Assembly (NCBI GenBank): GCA_020632795.1
Contig: JACKEV010000006.1
Coordinates: 864,501 to 928,500 of the forward strand
Reading direction: 5' to 3'
DNA from: Alphaproteobacteria bacterium
GTDB lineage: Bacteria > Myxococcota_A > UBA796 > CAJQPC01
Length of the DNA stretch: 64,000 bases
A program made the position numbers and the translations under genes. Positions 23,645 to 31,663 of the stretch are shown here, one piece after another (within the stretch, counting starts at the first letter, position 1; each line of letters begins with the position of its first letter). Below the pieces are notes generated by a model. The model was not told the DNA's origin and did no database searches. It saw only the letters and a list, made by a program, of their open reading frames with translations.

Positions 23645-26220
23645 CGGGTCAGCCGCCAGTAGATGCGGGGCAGCTTCTCAGGCAGCGAGCCCACCTGCTC
23701 GATCACGATGTAGCCGACCTCGCCGTACAGCGCCTCCAGGTAGCCCTCGCCGCGGGGGTCGACCGTGATGCAGAAGGGATGCACGCCCACGTTCCGGGCC
23801 TCGCGCAGCGCCATCCGGGTGTCCTCCTGGGCGTAGTGGTCGTAATACTGGTCGCAGCCGCAGTCCAGGGGGCGCCCATCCGAGAGCAGGATGAGGAGCC
23901 GGCTGCGGGCGTTGCAGGCGGCCAGCCGGGCGGTGGCGTGGCGGATGGCGGCGCCGTCGCGGTTCTCCATCTTCCAGGTGATGCGCCCGATGCGCTCCCG
24001 GACGCGGTCGTCATAGGGGTCGGAGAAGTCCTTGGCGATGTAGAACGCGACGTGCTCGCGGCTGTAGCCGGAGAAGCCGTAGATGGCGCAGGCGTCGCCG
24101 ATGGCGTCCAGGGCCTCGGCGATGAGCACCAGGGCCTCCTTCTCGACCTGGATGATGGGGCGGGTCCCCTCCCCGGCCAGCTCGTTGGTGGACGACGACA
24201 TGTCCAGCAGGAAGGCCACCGCGACGTCGCGCTGGTCGCGCTGGTGACGGGCGTAGATGCGCTCGGGGGGGCTGGAGCCGGCCCGGCGGGCGACCCGGGC
24301 CTCGATGACCCGGTCCAGGTCCAGCTCGTCGCCGTCGGTCAGCCCGCGCACCCGCCGCATGGCCTGGGGGCGCAGCGCCTCGAAGCGGCGGCGCAGCGCG
24401 CGGATGGCGGGGCCGTGCTCGTCGATGACCCCCTCGGTGAAGCTGCGGTCGCCCGGCGCAAGGACGTGCTCCCGCAGGCGCACCCAGTCGGGCTTGTAGT
24501 CGCCGATGGAGGCGTCCCACTCCCGGTAGAGGATGCTGGGGGCGGCGGCGTCGACGTCGGGATCCAGGGCGTCGCCCACGCCGTGGCCGGCGGCGGCGGG
24601 CAGCGGGGGCGCCGCGTCCGGGTTGAGCTGCTCGACGAGGCCGCCCTCGGGGGCGGGCATGCGCTCCAGGAAGGCGGCCATCTCCTCGTAGCTGTGGTCG
24701 TCGCGGCCCTGCTGGCGATCCCGCAGGGCGCGGCGGATCTCGCTCAGCGAGGAGGAGAGGCCCTCGTCCGCCATCGCCTCCTGGATGGCGCGGGCGGCCT
24801 CCTCCTGCTCCCGGTCGGCGGTGCTCATGGCTTCGGGGGCGATCCGGCTGCCGGTGAGCGGGTCCTCCAGGCCCCGGTAGTCGTCGTCGCCCTCGGACTC
24901 GCCGCCGCGCCCCATCTCCGGCAGGTCCGCGCGGGGCCCCCGGCCCCCCTGGGAGCCTGACGCGCCCTGGCCAGGGGCGCCAGCGTCCTCGGCGGTGCGC
25001 ATGAGGTCATGGGCCACCGGGTAGGTCCGGGCGACCGCCGCGGCGACGTCCTCCACCTTGGCGTCCAGGGCCATCGCGGGCTGGAGCTGGCCCCAGATCG
25101 CGTCCAGCGCCTCGGCGACCGCCGGGGAGAGCCCCTCGACGTCCTGGATCCCCCAGGAGCGCCGCAGCAGGGCCTCGATGAGCTGCTCGGCGGGGGCCAG
25201 GCCGTCGACGGCGGGGCGCTCGGTCAGCTCGTCGGGGCGCAGGACATCGATGTCCCGGGCCACGCCGGGGTACTCCTCGCGCACCCGGGCCTCGACCCGG
25301 GCGTCCTCGGCCACCGCGAACAGATCCCGGGCCAGCACCCGGTTGGAGAAGCTGCGCAGGAAGCGCTCCAGGTCGGTCTCGCCCTCCCACCGCTGGGGCC
25401 ACTCGCCCTCCACTTCTCGGAGATCGAGGTTGAAGGTCCCGAACTCCAGGTACCCGGCCGTGCGGGCGGTGCGGACCCGGTAGATCAGGAAGTCCCGCGC
25501 GTCGCCGTAGCGGTCCACCCGAGGCGGCAGGTAGATGTGCCGCCCCTCGGAGAAGGCGTTGGCGTCGGTCTGGCCGGGGCGCGGGGCCGGCGCGGGGCGC
25601 ACCTGGACGTCCTCGCCGCAGTGGGCGCGGGCGTAGAGGGTCAGGGTGCGGGAGACGTCCGCGAGCGGGAGCCCGAAGGCCAGGCGCTCCATTTCCCGGC
25701 GGCCCTGGTCGCTCTCCCGCTTGAACCAGGACTCGGCGACCCGCTCGTTGCCGTCGTGCATCTCCAGGCCCTGGACCAGGAACTGACGCAGCGCAGGGCC
25801 GGAGAGGCGCTCCATGAGATCCGGCAGGGTGCGGGCGACCATGCCCATGGCCGAGGGGCGCTCCTCCAGCACCAGATCCAGCAGGTCGAGGTAGTCGAGC
25901 CGCACGCCGGGGGACACCCGAGCGAGGTGGTCGGGCACGGTGAAGGCCAGCACCCGCCCCAGCTTGGGGTCGGCGCGGGTGGCCTTGAGGACCAGCGAAG
26001 TGTAGCCCAGCTCGGCCTCCACCCCCACGCTGCCGCCGATGGCGCGCACGTAGCGCACCCAGGCGCGCATGGTGCCGCGATCGAGCAGAGCCAGCTCAGC
26101 GGCCGGGCGGGCGTGTCGGGCGGCGGTGCGGGCGCGCGAGAGCAGCGTGGCGCCCTCGTCGGGGGCGGGATCACCGGACAGCCTCCGCAGCCAGGCGGAG
26201 AAGCGGGAGGAGCGGGCCAC
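23641..26220 (-). CDS. Large NorD-like VWA-domain protein
   Basis: 859 residues from a GTG at 26220. It has a long helical N-terminus and an acidic Gly/Asp-rich middle (about 425-470). A NorD-type segment follows (YREWDASIGDYKPDWVRLRE, AIRALRRRFEALRPQ, GDELDLDRVIEA), then a C-terminal VWA domain with intact MIDAS residues (DMSSST near 672, SDGRPLDC). It is a paralogue of the shorter VWA protein at 5987-7867 but has no adjacent MoxR ATPase; it is coupled instead to a Cys-nucleophile hydrolase. No Shine-Dalgarno is properly spaced. TATACC lies six bases before the GTG, which suggests a leaderless transcript. It may borrow the MoxR ATPase encoded elsewhere, which is inference. Confidence 0.87.
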   Translation of the reverse strand: MARSSRFSAWLRRLSGDPAPDEGATLLSRARTAARHARPAAELALLDRGTMRAWVRYVRAIGGSVGVEAELGYTSLVLKATRADPKLGRVLAFTVPDHLARVSPGVRLDYLDLLDLVLEERPSAMGMVARTLPDLMERLSGPALRQFLVQGLEMHDGNERVAESWFKRESDQGRREMERLAFGLPLADVSRTLTLYARAHCGEDVQVRPAPAPRPGQTDANAFSEGRHIYLPPRVDRYGDARDFLIYRVRTARTAGYLEFGTFNLDLREVEGEWPQRWEGETDLERFLRSFSNRVLARDLFAVAEDARVEARVREEYPGVARDIDVLRPDELTERPAVDGLAPAEQLIEALLRRSWGIQDVEGLSPAVAEALDAIWGQLQPAMALDAKVEDVAAAVARTYPVAHDLMRTAEDAGAPGQGASGSQGGRGPRADLPEMGRGGESEGDDDYRGLEDPLTGSRIAPEAMSTADREQEEAARAIQEAMADEGLSSSLSEIRRALRDRQQGRDDHSYEEMAAFLERMPAPEGGLVEQLNPDAAPPLPAAAGHGVGDALDPDVDAAAPSILYREWDASIGDYKPDWVRLREHVLAPGDRSFTEGVIDEHGPAIRALRRRFEALRPQAMRRVRGLTDGDELDLDRVIEARVARRAGSSPPERIYARHQRDQRDVAVAFLLDMSSSTNELAGEGTRPIIQVEKEALVLIAEALDAIGDACAIYGFSGYSREHVAFYIAKDFSDPYDDRVRERIGRITWKMENRDGAAIRHATARLAACNARSRLLILLSDGRPLDCGCDQYYDHYAQEDTRMALREARNVGVHPFCITVDPRGEGYLEALYGEVGYIVIEQVGSLPEKLPRIYWRLTR

Positions 26221-26461
26221 GCCTCTGGTATAGCGAACCGGGCGACGTGGGCGCTACCAGGCCCGACAACGGAGCGCTGCTTCACGACGCGAGCCGCCTG
26301 GACGCCACAGGGCGCGGCGGGCGCGCCAGTCCTTCGAAGCGCCGCGGCGAACCTCGGGAGATCACAACGATCGCGGGTCGCCCGGGTTACACCCGATCTT
26401 ACGGCCCCCTCCTGAGCGGGCCGCCAGGCGGGGCGGCGCCGTCGGACACCGGTGCGGGGAC

Positions 26462-26494
26462 AAACACCGTTTTCCCCGGGAGAAACACACCGTT
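26462..26494 (+). promoter_or_regulatory. Direct repeat upstream of the TPR gene
   Basis: AAACACCGTT (26462-26471) and AAACACACCGTT (26483-26494) lie two helical turns apart, just before the ATG at 26504. They sit at the end of the 283-base region between two divergent genes. The rest of that region (26221-26461) is GC-rich and shows no gene, RNA or clear promoter. The spacing suggests paired sites for a regulator. Confidence 0.35.
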
Positions 26495-26503
26495 AAGGTC
26501 TCC

Positions 26504-27748
26504 ATGTCCCTCTCCGCCCTCGGGAGGCGCGCCTCCATGCCCGACATCCCCCGTCGAACCCCGAAGCCTGCGCCCGTCGACCGCGTCCGCGAGGCCGAGC
26601 GGCTGCTCCAGGCCCACCAGCTCGCCGCTGCCGAGGCGGTGCTCCGGGATGTGCTCACCGACCTGCGGCTGGCCCCGCGGCTGCCCGCCGAGCTCTACGC
26701 CCGCGCCCGCAACGCGATGGCCCAGGTCTACATCGCGGCGGGCCGCCGCGACGCCGCCATCGAGGTGCTCGATCACACCCTCGACCGCCTCGCTCCCCTG
26801 CTGGACACGCCCCCCGAGGGCTTCCCGCCCGCGGGCCTCGCTCGCATCGGCGTCGAGCTGGCCCACGCGCAGATCCGCCTGGCCGGCCAGCGCCGCCTCG
26901 ACGGCGACCTCCAGGGGGCCCGCGAGCTGGTCGACGTCGCCATCCAGCGCACCCTGCGCCGGGCGATGGTCCTGTGGGAGCAGCACCTGCCGCCCGACGT
27001 CTCGCTGGCCAGCGGGCTCAGCCGCATGGCGGTCACCCTGCTGGACCAGGGCGAGGCCGCCCACGCCGAGCGGCTGCTGCGCATGGAGCTGCAGGAGCGC
27101 GAGCGGGTGGGTCACTCCATCCGCCGGGTGAGCCGCACCCGCATCCACCTCGGGCAGACCCTGATGACCCAGAACCGCTGCTCCGAGGCCGAGGCCCTCT
27201 TCCGCACCGCCCTGGACCAGCGCCGACGGTCCCGCGCGCCGCAGGACGCCACCAGCAAGGCGCGCTGCTGGCTGGCGATGTGCATCCTGGCCCAGGGGCG
27301 GACCGAGGAGTCCGAGCGGCTGCTCCTGGAGGGGCTCTCCGAGATGCGGGCCCTGGGCGAGCACCCCCGCGCCCGCGCCGCGCTGCGCTACAGCCTCGCC
27401 CGGGTGAACCTGGCCCAGGGCCGCACCGACGAGGCCAAGGACATCCTGCGCCGGGGCCTGGAGGACCTGCGCGGCGGGCCCGTCCGCGACCCCCACGCCC
27501 TGGCCGAGCACGCCATGAGCCTGGCCCAGATCCTCCAGCTCGAGGGGCAGGCCCAGGACGCGGAGACCCTGCTGCTCGACACCCTGCGCGAGGCCCAGGC
27601 CGGCGGCCTGAGTCCCCGGGCGATGCATCGGCTCCAGGAGCAGCTCGCGGAGGCCTCGCGGGAGCGTCAGACCGCGGGGGCGCTGAGCAGCGCCCAGCAC
27701 ACCACGCTGCGGGGGCTCCAGATGCGCGCCCACTTCCCGGGCCTGTGA
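26504..27748 (+). CDS. TPR-repeat protein
   Basis: 414 residues. AAGG lies five bases before the ATG at 26504, and a second ATG at 26537 is possible. The whole protein is a helical repeat of MalT/NB-ARC-like TPR type: AAEAVLRDVLTDL, AMAQVYIAAGRRDAAIEVL, LGQTLMTQNRCSEAEALFRTAL, ARVNLAQGRTDEAKDILRRGL, LAQILQLEGQAQDAETLLL. Roughly seven to eight repeats are visible and no catalytic domain. No signal peptide is seen, so it is cytoplasmic and probably a scaffold. It overlaps the next gene by GTGA. Confidence 0.85.
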   Translation: MSLSALGRRASMPDIPRRTPKPAPVDRVREAERLLQAHQLAAAEAVLRDVLTDLRLAPRLPAELYARARNAMAQVYIAAGRRDAAIEVLDHTLDRLAPLLDTPPEGFPPAGLARIGVELAHAQIRLAGQRRLDGDLQGARELVDVAIQRTLRRAMVLWEQHLPPDVSLASGLSRMAVTLLDQGEAAHAERLLRMELQERERVGHSIRRVSRTRIHLGQTLMTQNRCSEAEALFRTALDQRRRSRAPQDATSKARCWLAMCILAQGRTEESERLLLEGLSEMRALGEHPRARAALRYSLARVNLAQGRTDEAKDILRRGLEDLRGGPVRDPHALAEHAMSLAQILQLEGQAQDAETLLLDTLREAQAGGLSPRAMHRLQEQLAEASRERQTAGALSSAQHTTLRGLQMRAHFPGL

Positions 27749-28467
27749 CGCCGGAGCGCGCAGAGCGCCTCGCGGTCGAGGCGCTCGCGGGCAGGGTGCC
27801 GGGTCGTGTGTTGAGCGAGGCCGTCGAGGCCCTGCTGGAGGCCCCGCCCCGGCCGGGGCGGATTCGCGCCCTCGCCCGCTGCGCGGCGCTGGTGGATCCA
27901 CCCCTGGCCGAGGCCATCCGGGCCGCCGCCCAGGACGCGACCGCGCTCGACGACCGGGTCGAGGCCGGCCGCCTGCTCGACCTCCCCCGCCTGCTGCACG
28001 CCGCGCGCCAGCAGGCTGCCCCGGACACCCCGACGGGCGCGGACGCGCTGCTGTCCCGGTACGAGGCGGGGGGCGAACCGGACGACCTGCTGGCCGCCCT
28101 CCGCATCGCCCGGACCTGGGCGCCGCCCCTGGAGGGCACCGCCGCCCGGGTCACCGCGCGGCTGGCCTCGCTGGGGGCCCTCGACCTTCCCCACGCCGGC
28201 ATGACCGAGGTGGTGCTCGCCACCGCCGACCCCCGCCACCCCGAGGTCGCCGCGATGCGCGCGGTGTACCACCAGCGCTGGCGGCCGCGCTGCACCCTCG
28301 TCACCCTGACGCCGCAGCTCACGCCACGACTCTCGGCGTTCCCAGCGGTGAACCACAGGCCCATCCCCGACGACGGCGTCCGCGCCTACGTCTGCACAGA
28401 TGGAGCGTGCGGGGTGCCCATCCGCGCGGCCTCTCGGCTCTCCGCCGCGCTCAACGGACCCAGCTGA
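27745..28467 (+). CDS. Short protein resembling the C-terminus of YyaL/DUF255 proteins
   Basis: 240 residues from a GTG that overlaps the TPR gene's stop. The last 80 residues (PEVAAMRAVYHQRWRPRC, then VRAYVCTDGACGVPI near the end) match the end of YyaL/SPATA20-type proteins, whose closing motif is YVC-x4-C-x-(A)P. Those proteins are usually 600-700 residues with an N-terminal thioredoxin-like domain and a toroid; neither is present here. The first 150 residues are Ala/Leu/Arg-rich helices of no recognised family. The 3' end overlaps the convergent fusion gene by 17 bases. It could be a free-standing terminal domain or a remnant. Function unknown. Confidence 0.7.
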   Translation: MTPERAERLAVEALAGRVPGRVLSEAVEALLEAPPRPGRIRALARCAALVDPPLAEAIRAAAQDATALDDRVEAGRLLDLPRLLHAARQQAAPDTPTGADALLSRYEAGGEPDDLLAALRIARTWAPPLEGTAARVTARLASLGALDLPHAGMTEVVLATADPRHPEVAAMRAVYHQRWRPRCTLVTLTPQLTPRLSAFPAVNHRPIPDDGVRAYVCTDGACGVPIRAASRLSAALNGPS

Positions 28468-30112
28468 TCCCGGTCATCGCCTCCAGGCGCTGGTTGTAGG
28501 GCGCATAGAGGTCCTGCAGGCGAGCCTCGACCTCGGGCGGCATGGGGGGGCTGGGGCGGGTGTTCCTGGGCGTGGGGTCGGGCAGGCGGATGGGCGGCAG
28601 GCCGACGTGGGCGTAGAGCGCCTCCATCTGGCGGCGCGCGCCCTCGGGGGTGGCGAAGTCCTCGATCCGCACGACGTGGACCTGCCCGGGGAAGGCCGCC
28701 AGCCAGGGCTGGAGTTGGAGCGCGTAGAGGCCCCGGGCCAGCAGGGAGTGTCCGCCGTGGTGGATGTCCCCCACCCTCGCGTCCCAGAGCGCGAGGAACG
28801 CTGCCGGCGGGGTCCTCGGGGTGACCCCGGCCGCCTCCAGCTCCTGCGCGGCCTCGTCCACCAGCTCCGCGAAGCTGCGCTGGCCCCAGCCGGCGGCCCC
28901 CCGCAGCGCCCGCTGGCGGTCGGTGCCCTCAGGGTCCACGGTCATGCGGTACTGGGACCACGCCCGCTCGACCGGGTCCCGCAGCGCGATGATCAGCCGC
29001 GCGTCGGGCCGCAGGCGGCGGATGCGCGGGATGACCCGGTGGCCGAGCAGGAGGTAGCTGGGGGTGCTCTCCCCGGTGAGCAGACTGGGGTGCCGGTGCA
29101 GGCGCTCGGCGTCGAACAGGGCGCGGTAGCGCTCCAGGCGCTCGGCGTCGCTGCCCGCTCGGGGCCAGCGCCAGTCGAAGAAGTGGGTCTCGCGGAGGCG
29201 TCCCCGGCAGCTCAGGGGGTGCTGGTGCAGGTAGTTGAAGAGGGAGGTCGTCCCGCACTTCTGCGCGCCCAGGATGATCCAGGACGGCCAGGGGCGGCGG
29301 CCGGCGTCGCGCGCGCGGTCGACGCTGCGCCGGGTCTGCACCACCGGCTCCCCGGGCTCGCAGCGGAGGCGGGGCGGGGGCGCGCCCCGGTCGAGCACGT
29401 CGAAGATCAGGTGGACCCGGTCGACGTCAGAGAGGTTGTCCACCGCGTGGGTCGCCGCGTTGTTCAGCTCGATGAGCGCGCCCTCGGCGAAGCGCACCCG
29501 GCGCATGCGGCTGCTGCGAACGCCGACGCCGAACACCACCCGCTCGTCGGTGCGGATCGCCAGGTGGAACCGACGGGTCCGCTCGACCCAGGGACCGGAG
29601 TCGTGGTGCGCGGGGATGCGGTGGTTCGGGGCCAGGCGGGCCAGCAGGCAGCGCACCACCCGCTCGGGGCGCGCGCCCGCCGCCGCGAACACCGGCGCCA
29701 GCAGCCGCCGCCAGGTGGGGTCCGTCCAAAGGGGCAGCTCCAGGACCCGCTCCAGGAAGTCGTCGGAGAAGACAAACAGCGCGGATCGGACGCCCCAGGC
29801 GTCGTGGGCCGGGCGCTCCAGTCGGACGTTGATGCGCCCCTGGGTCTCGGCCGACCACCAGCCCGGGCCGAGGGCGCGCAGGTGGGCCGCGATGGGGGCG
29901 ACGTCGACCTCGCCGATCCAGCGGACCCAGTCCAGCGCTTCGGCCTCGTCGGGGTCCAGGTCGCGGGCCGGGATGTCCTTGGGGGCGAAGGCCGGGGGGT
30001 CACAGGGCGGGTCGACCACCGGCAGGTCGAGCAGCGCGGGGGACGGGGGGCCCGGGGGTCGGACGGGCGCGTCGTCCCGGGCGTAGGGGTCGGTGAACCG
30101 GACCCGCCTCAT
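28451..30112 (-). CDS. Fusion: aspartyl/asparaginyl beta-hydroxylase-like domain plus sulfotransferase
   Basis: 553 residues from the ATG at 30112, overlapping the birA stop (ATGA). Residues 60-240 resemble the Fe(II)/2-oxoglutarate Asp/Asn beta-hydroxylase family: HHDSGPWVERTRRFHLAIR near 168 gives the H-x-D type ligand site, and NNAATHAVDNLSDVDRVHLIFD near 215-235 gives the second His. Residues 275-553 are a PAPS-dependent sulfotransferase: the 5'-phosphosulfate loop is ILGAQKCGTTSLFNYL near 280, and the 3'-phosphate loop is LIIALRDPVERAWSQYRM near 372. The two activities on one chain suggest hydroxylation followed by sulfation of one substrate, possibly a peptide or glycan. That coupling is inference. 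It sits at the end of the valS-nadC-birA set. Confidence 0.85.
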   Translation of the reverse strand: MRRVRFTDPYARDDAPVRPPGPPSPALLDLPVVDPPCDPPAFAPKDIPARDLDPDEAEALDWVRWIGEVDVAPIAAHLRALGPGWWSAETQGRINVRLERPAHDAWGVRSALFVFSDDFLERVLELPLWTDPTWRRLLAPVFAAAGARPERVVRCLLARLAPNHRIPAHHDSGPWVERTRRFHLAIRTDERVVFGVGVRSSRMRRVRFAEGALIELNNAATHAVDNLSDVDRVHLIFDVLDRGAPPPRLRCEPGEPVVQTRRSVDRARDAGRRPWPSWIILGAQKCGTTSLFNYLHQHPLSCRGRLRETHFFDWRWPRAGSDAERLERYRALFDAERLHRHPSLLTGESTPSYLLLGHRVIPRIRRLRPDARLIIALRDPVERAWSQYRMTVDPEGTDRQRALRGAAGWGQRSFAELVDEAAQELEAAGVTPRTPPAAFLALWDARVGDIHHGGHSLLARGLYALQLQPWLAAFPGQVHVVRIEDFATPEGARRQMEALYAHVGLPPIRLPDPTPRNTRPSPPMPPEVEARLQDLYAPYNQRLEAMTGISWVR

Positions 30113-30843
30113 CCGACCATCTCCACGTCGCCGGCCAGCACCACACGGGGGCCCTGCGCGGTGTCCACGACGAGCCCGCCGTCCTCCTGCAGGGCGCGGG
30201 CGACGCCCTCCACCGCGCCCACCCGCACCCGCCGCCCCAGGGTCACCGCCCGGCCCCGCCAGGCGTCCAGCACGCCGACCCGGTCGGCCTGCAACTGGGC
30301 GCAGCGGGCCAGGATGGCCGGCACCACGCGCAGCAGCAGCGCCGTGCGGTCCTGGGGGCCGTCCCGCATCGCCAGGGAGGCGGCGCGGGGAAGCTCCGGC
30401 GGGAACGCGGCCTGGTTGACGTTCACCCCGACGCCCAACACCACGAAGGCCAGGCGACCGGGCCGGGCCTCCATCTCGGCCAGGATGCCCGAGACCTTGC
30501 GCTCCTGGGGGTCCAGCAGGTCGTTGGGCCACTTGATGCCCAGGTCGAGGGTCTCCGCCAGGGCCACCGCTGCGGCGAGGCACAGCAGCGGTGCGTCCCG
30601 GGGGGGCAGCGGGGGTCGGAGCAGCAGGGAGAACAGCAGGTTCTCCCCTGGCTTCGCGTCCCAGGTGCGCCCCTGGCGGCCCCGCCCGGCGGTCTGGTGC
30701 TCCGCCACCACGAGCTGGCTGTGGGGCGCGCCCGCGTGACCCATCTCCCTCGCCAGGGCGTTGGTGGAGGTGCAGCGCGCCAGGAGACGGACCGGAGTCT
30801 TCAGCCCCGCCGCCAGGCGCGCGCCGTCCAGCGCGTCAGGCAT
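30109..30843 (-). CDS. birA: Biotin--[acetyl-CoA-carboxylase] ligase
   Basis: 244 residues. It joins biotin through biotinyl-AMP to the carrier protein of acetyl-CoA carboxylase. Signature residues are CTSTNALAREM near 24, the biotinyl-adenylate loop AGRGRQGRTW near 52, the central KWPNDLL near 103, and LGVGVNVNQ near 135. It lacks the N-terminal winged-helix repressor domain of E. coli BirA, so it is a monofunctional group I ligase. The ATG overlaps the nadC stop by eight bases, and its stop overlaps the next gene. Confidence 0.95.
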   Translation of the reverse strand: MPDALDGARLAAGLKTPVRLLARCTSTNALAREMGHAGAPHSQLVVAEHQTAGRGRQGRTWDAKPGENLLFSLLLRPPLPPRDAPLLCLAAAVALAETLDLGIKWPNDLLDPQERKVSGILAEMEARPGRLAFVVLGVGVNVNQAAFPPELPRAASLAMRDGPQDRTALLLRVVPAILARCAQLQADRVGVLDAWRGRAVTLGRRVRVGAVEGVARALQEDGGLVVDTAQGPRVVLAGDVEMVG

Positions 30844-31663
30844 CCGGCCGGGGATCGAGCTTGAGGGAGAGGTCCACCCACCGGGCCTGGTGCACCAGCC
30901 CGCCCACCGAGATCATGTCCAGCCCAAGGTCCCGAATGCGGGCGATGCGGGCGGCGTCCATGTTGCCGGAGGCCTCGGTCAGGGCGCGCCCGGCGGCCAG
31001 GGTGACCGCGCGGGCGAGCTGCGCGTCGCTCATGTTGTCGAGCAGCACCACGTCTGCGCCGGCCTCCAGAGCTTCGCGGAGCTGCTCCAGGGTCTCGACC
31101 TCGACCTCGATCTTGATGAGGTGGTGGGCGACGGCCCGCGCCCGGGCGACCGCCGCCTTGACCCCGCCCGCCGCGACGAGGTGGTTGTCCTTGATCAGGA
31201 CGCCGTCGTACAGCCCGTGGCGGTGGTTGTGGCCGCCGCCGTGCCGCACCGCGGCCTTCTCCAGGCTGCGGTGCAGGGGGGTGGTCTTGCGGGTGCAGAC
31301 CACTCGGACGCGGCCCTGGGCGGCTTCGACCACGCTGGCGGTGTGGGTGGCGATGCCCGAGAGGCGCATGAGGAAGTTCAGCGCCACCCGCTCGGCCTGC
31401 AGGATGCCCGCGAGGGGGCCCTCCAGCGCCATCACCACCTGCCCGGGCTGGACCCGACTGCCGTCGGGCAGGTGCGCGGTGGCGCGCACCCCAAGCTCGT
31501 TGAAGGCCAGCGCCGCCGGCACCGTGCCCGAGAGCACCAGCGCCTGCTTGGCGAGGATCCGCCCGGTGCCGCGCAGCGTCGGATCGACGCAGGCGCTGGT
31601 GGTGACGTCGCCAGGCCCCAGATCCTCGTCCAGGGCCCGGCGGACCAGCTCCAGGGTGGTCAT
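30836..31663 (-). CDS. nadC: Nicotinate-nucleotide diphosphorylase (quinolinate phosphoribosyltransferase)
   Basis: 275 residues, normal length. It converts quinolinate and PRPP to nicotinate mononucleotide in NAD biosynthesis. Visible family motifs are EDLGPGDVTT near the N-terminus, CTRKTTPLHRSLEKAAV, the GGGHNHRHGLYDGVLIKDNH catalytic block near 150, and EVEVETLEQL plus LDNMS. Start ATG overlaps the valS stop (ATGA). No nadA or nadB is in the window. Confidence 0.96.
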   Translation of the reverse strand: MTTLELVRRALDEDLGPGDVTTSACVDPTLRGTGRILAKQALVLSGTVPAALAFNELGVRATAHLPDGSRVQPGQVVMALEGPLAGILQAERVALNFLMRLSGIATHTASVVEAAQGRVRVVCTRKTTPLHRSLEKAAVRHGGGHNHRHGLYDGVLIKDNHLVAAGGVKAAVARARAVAHHLIKIEVEVETLEQLREALEAGADVVLLDNMSDAQLARAVTLAAGRALTEASGNMDAARIARIRDLGLDMISVGGLVHQARWVDLSLKLDPRPDA

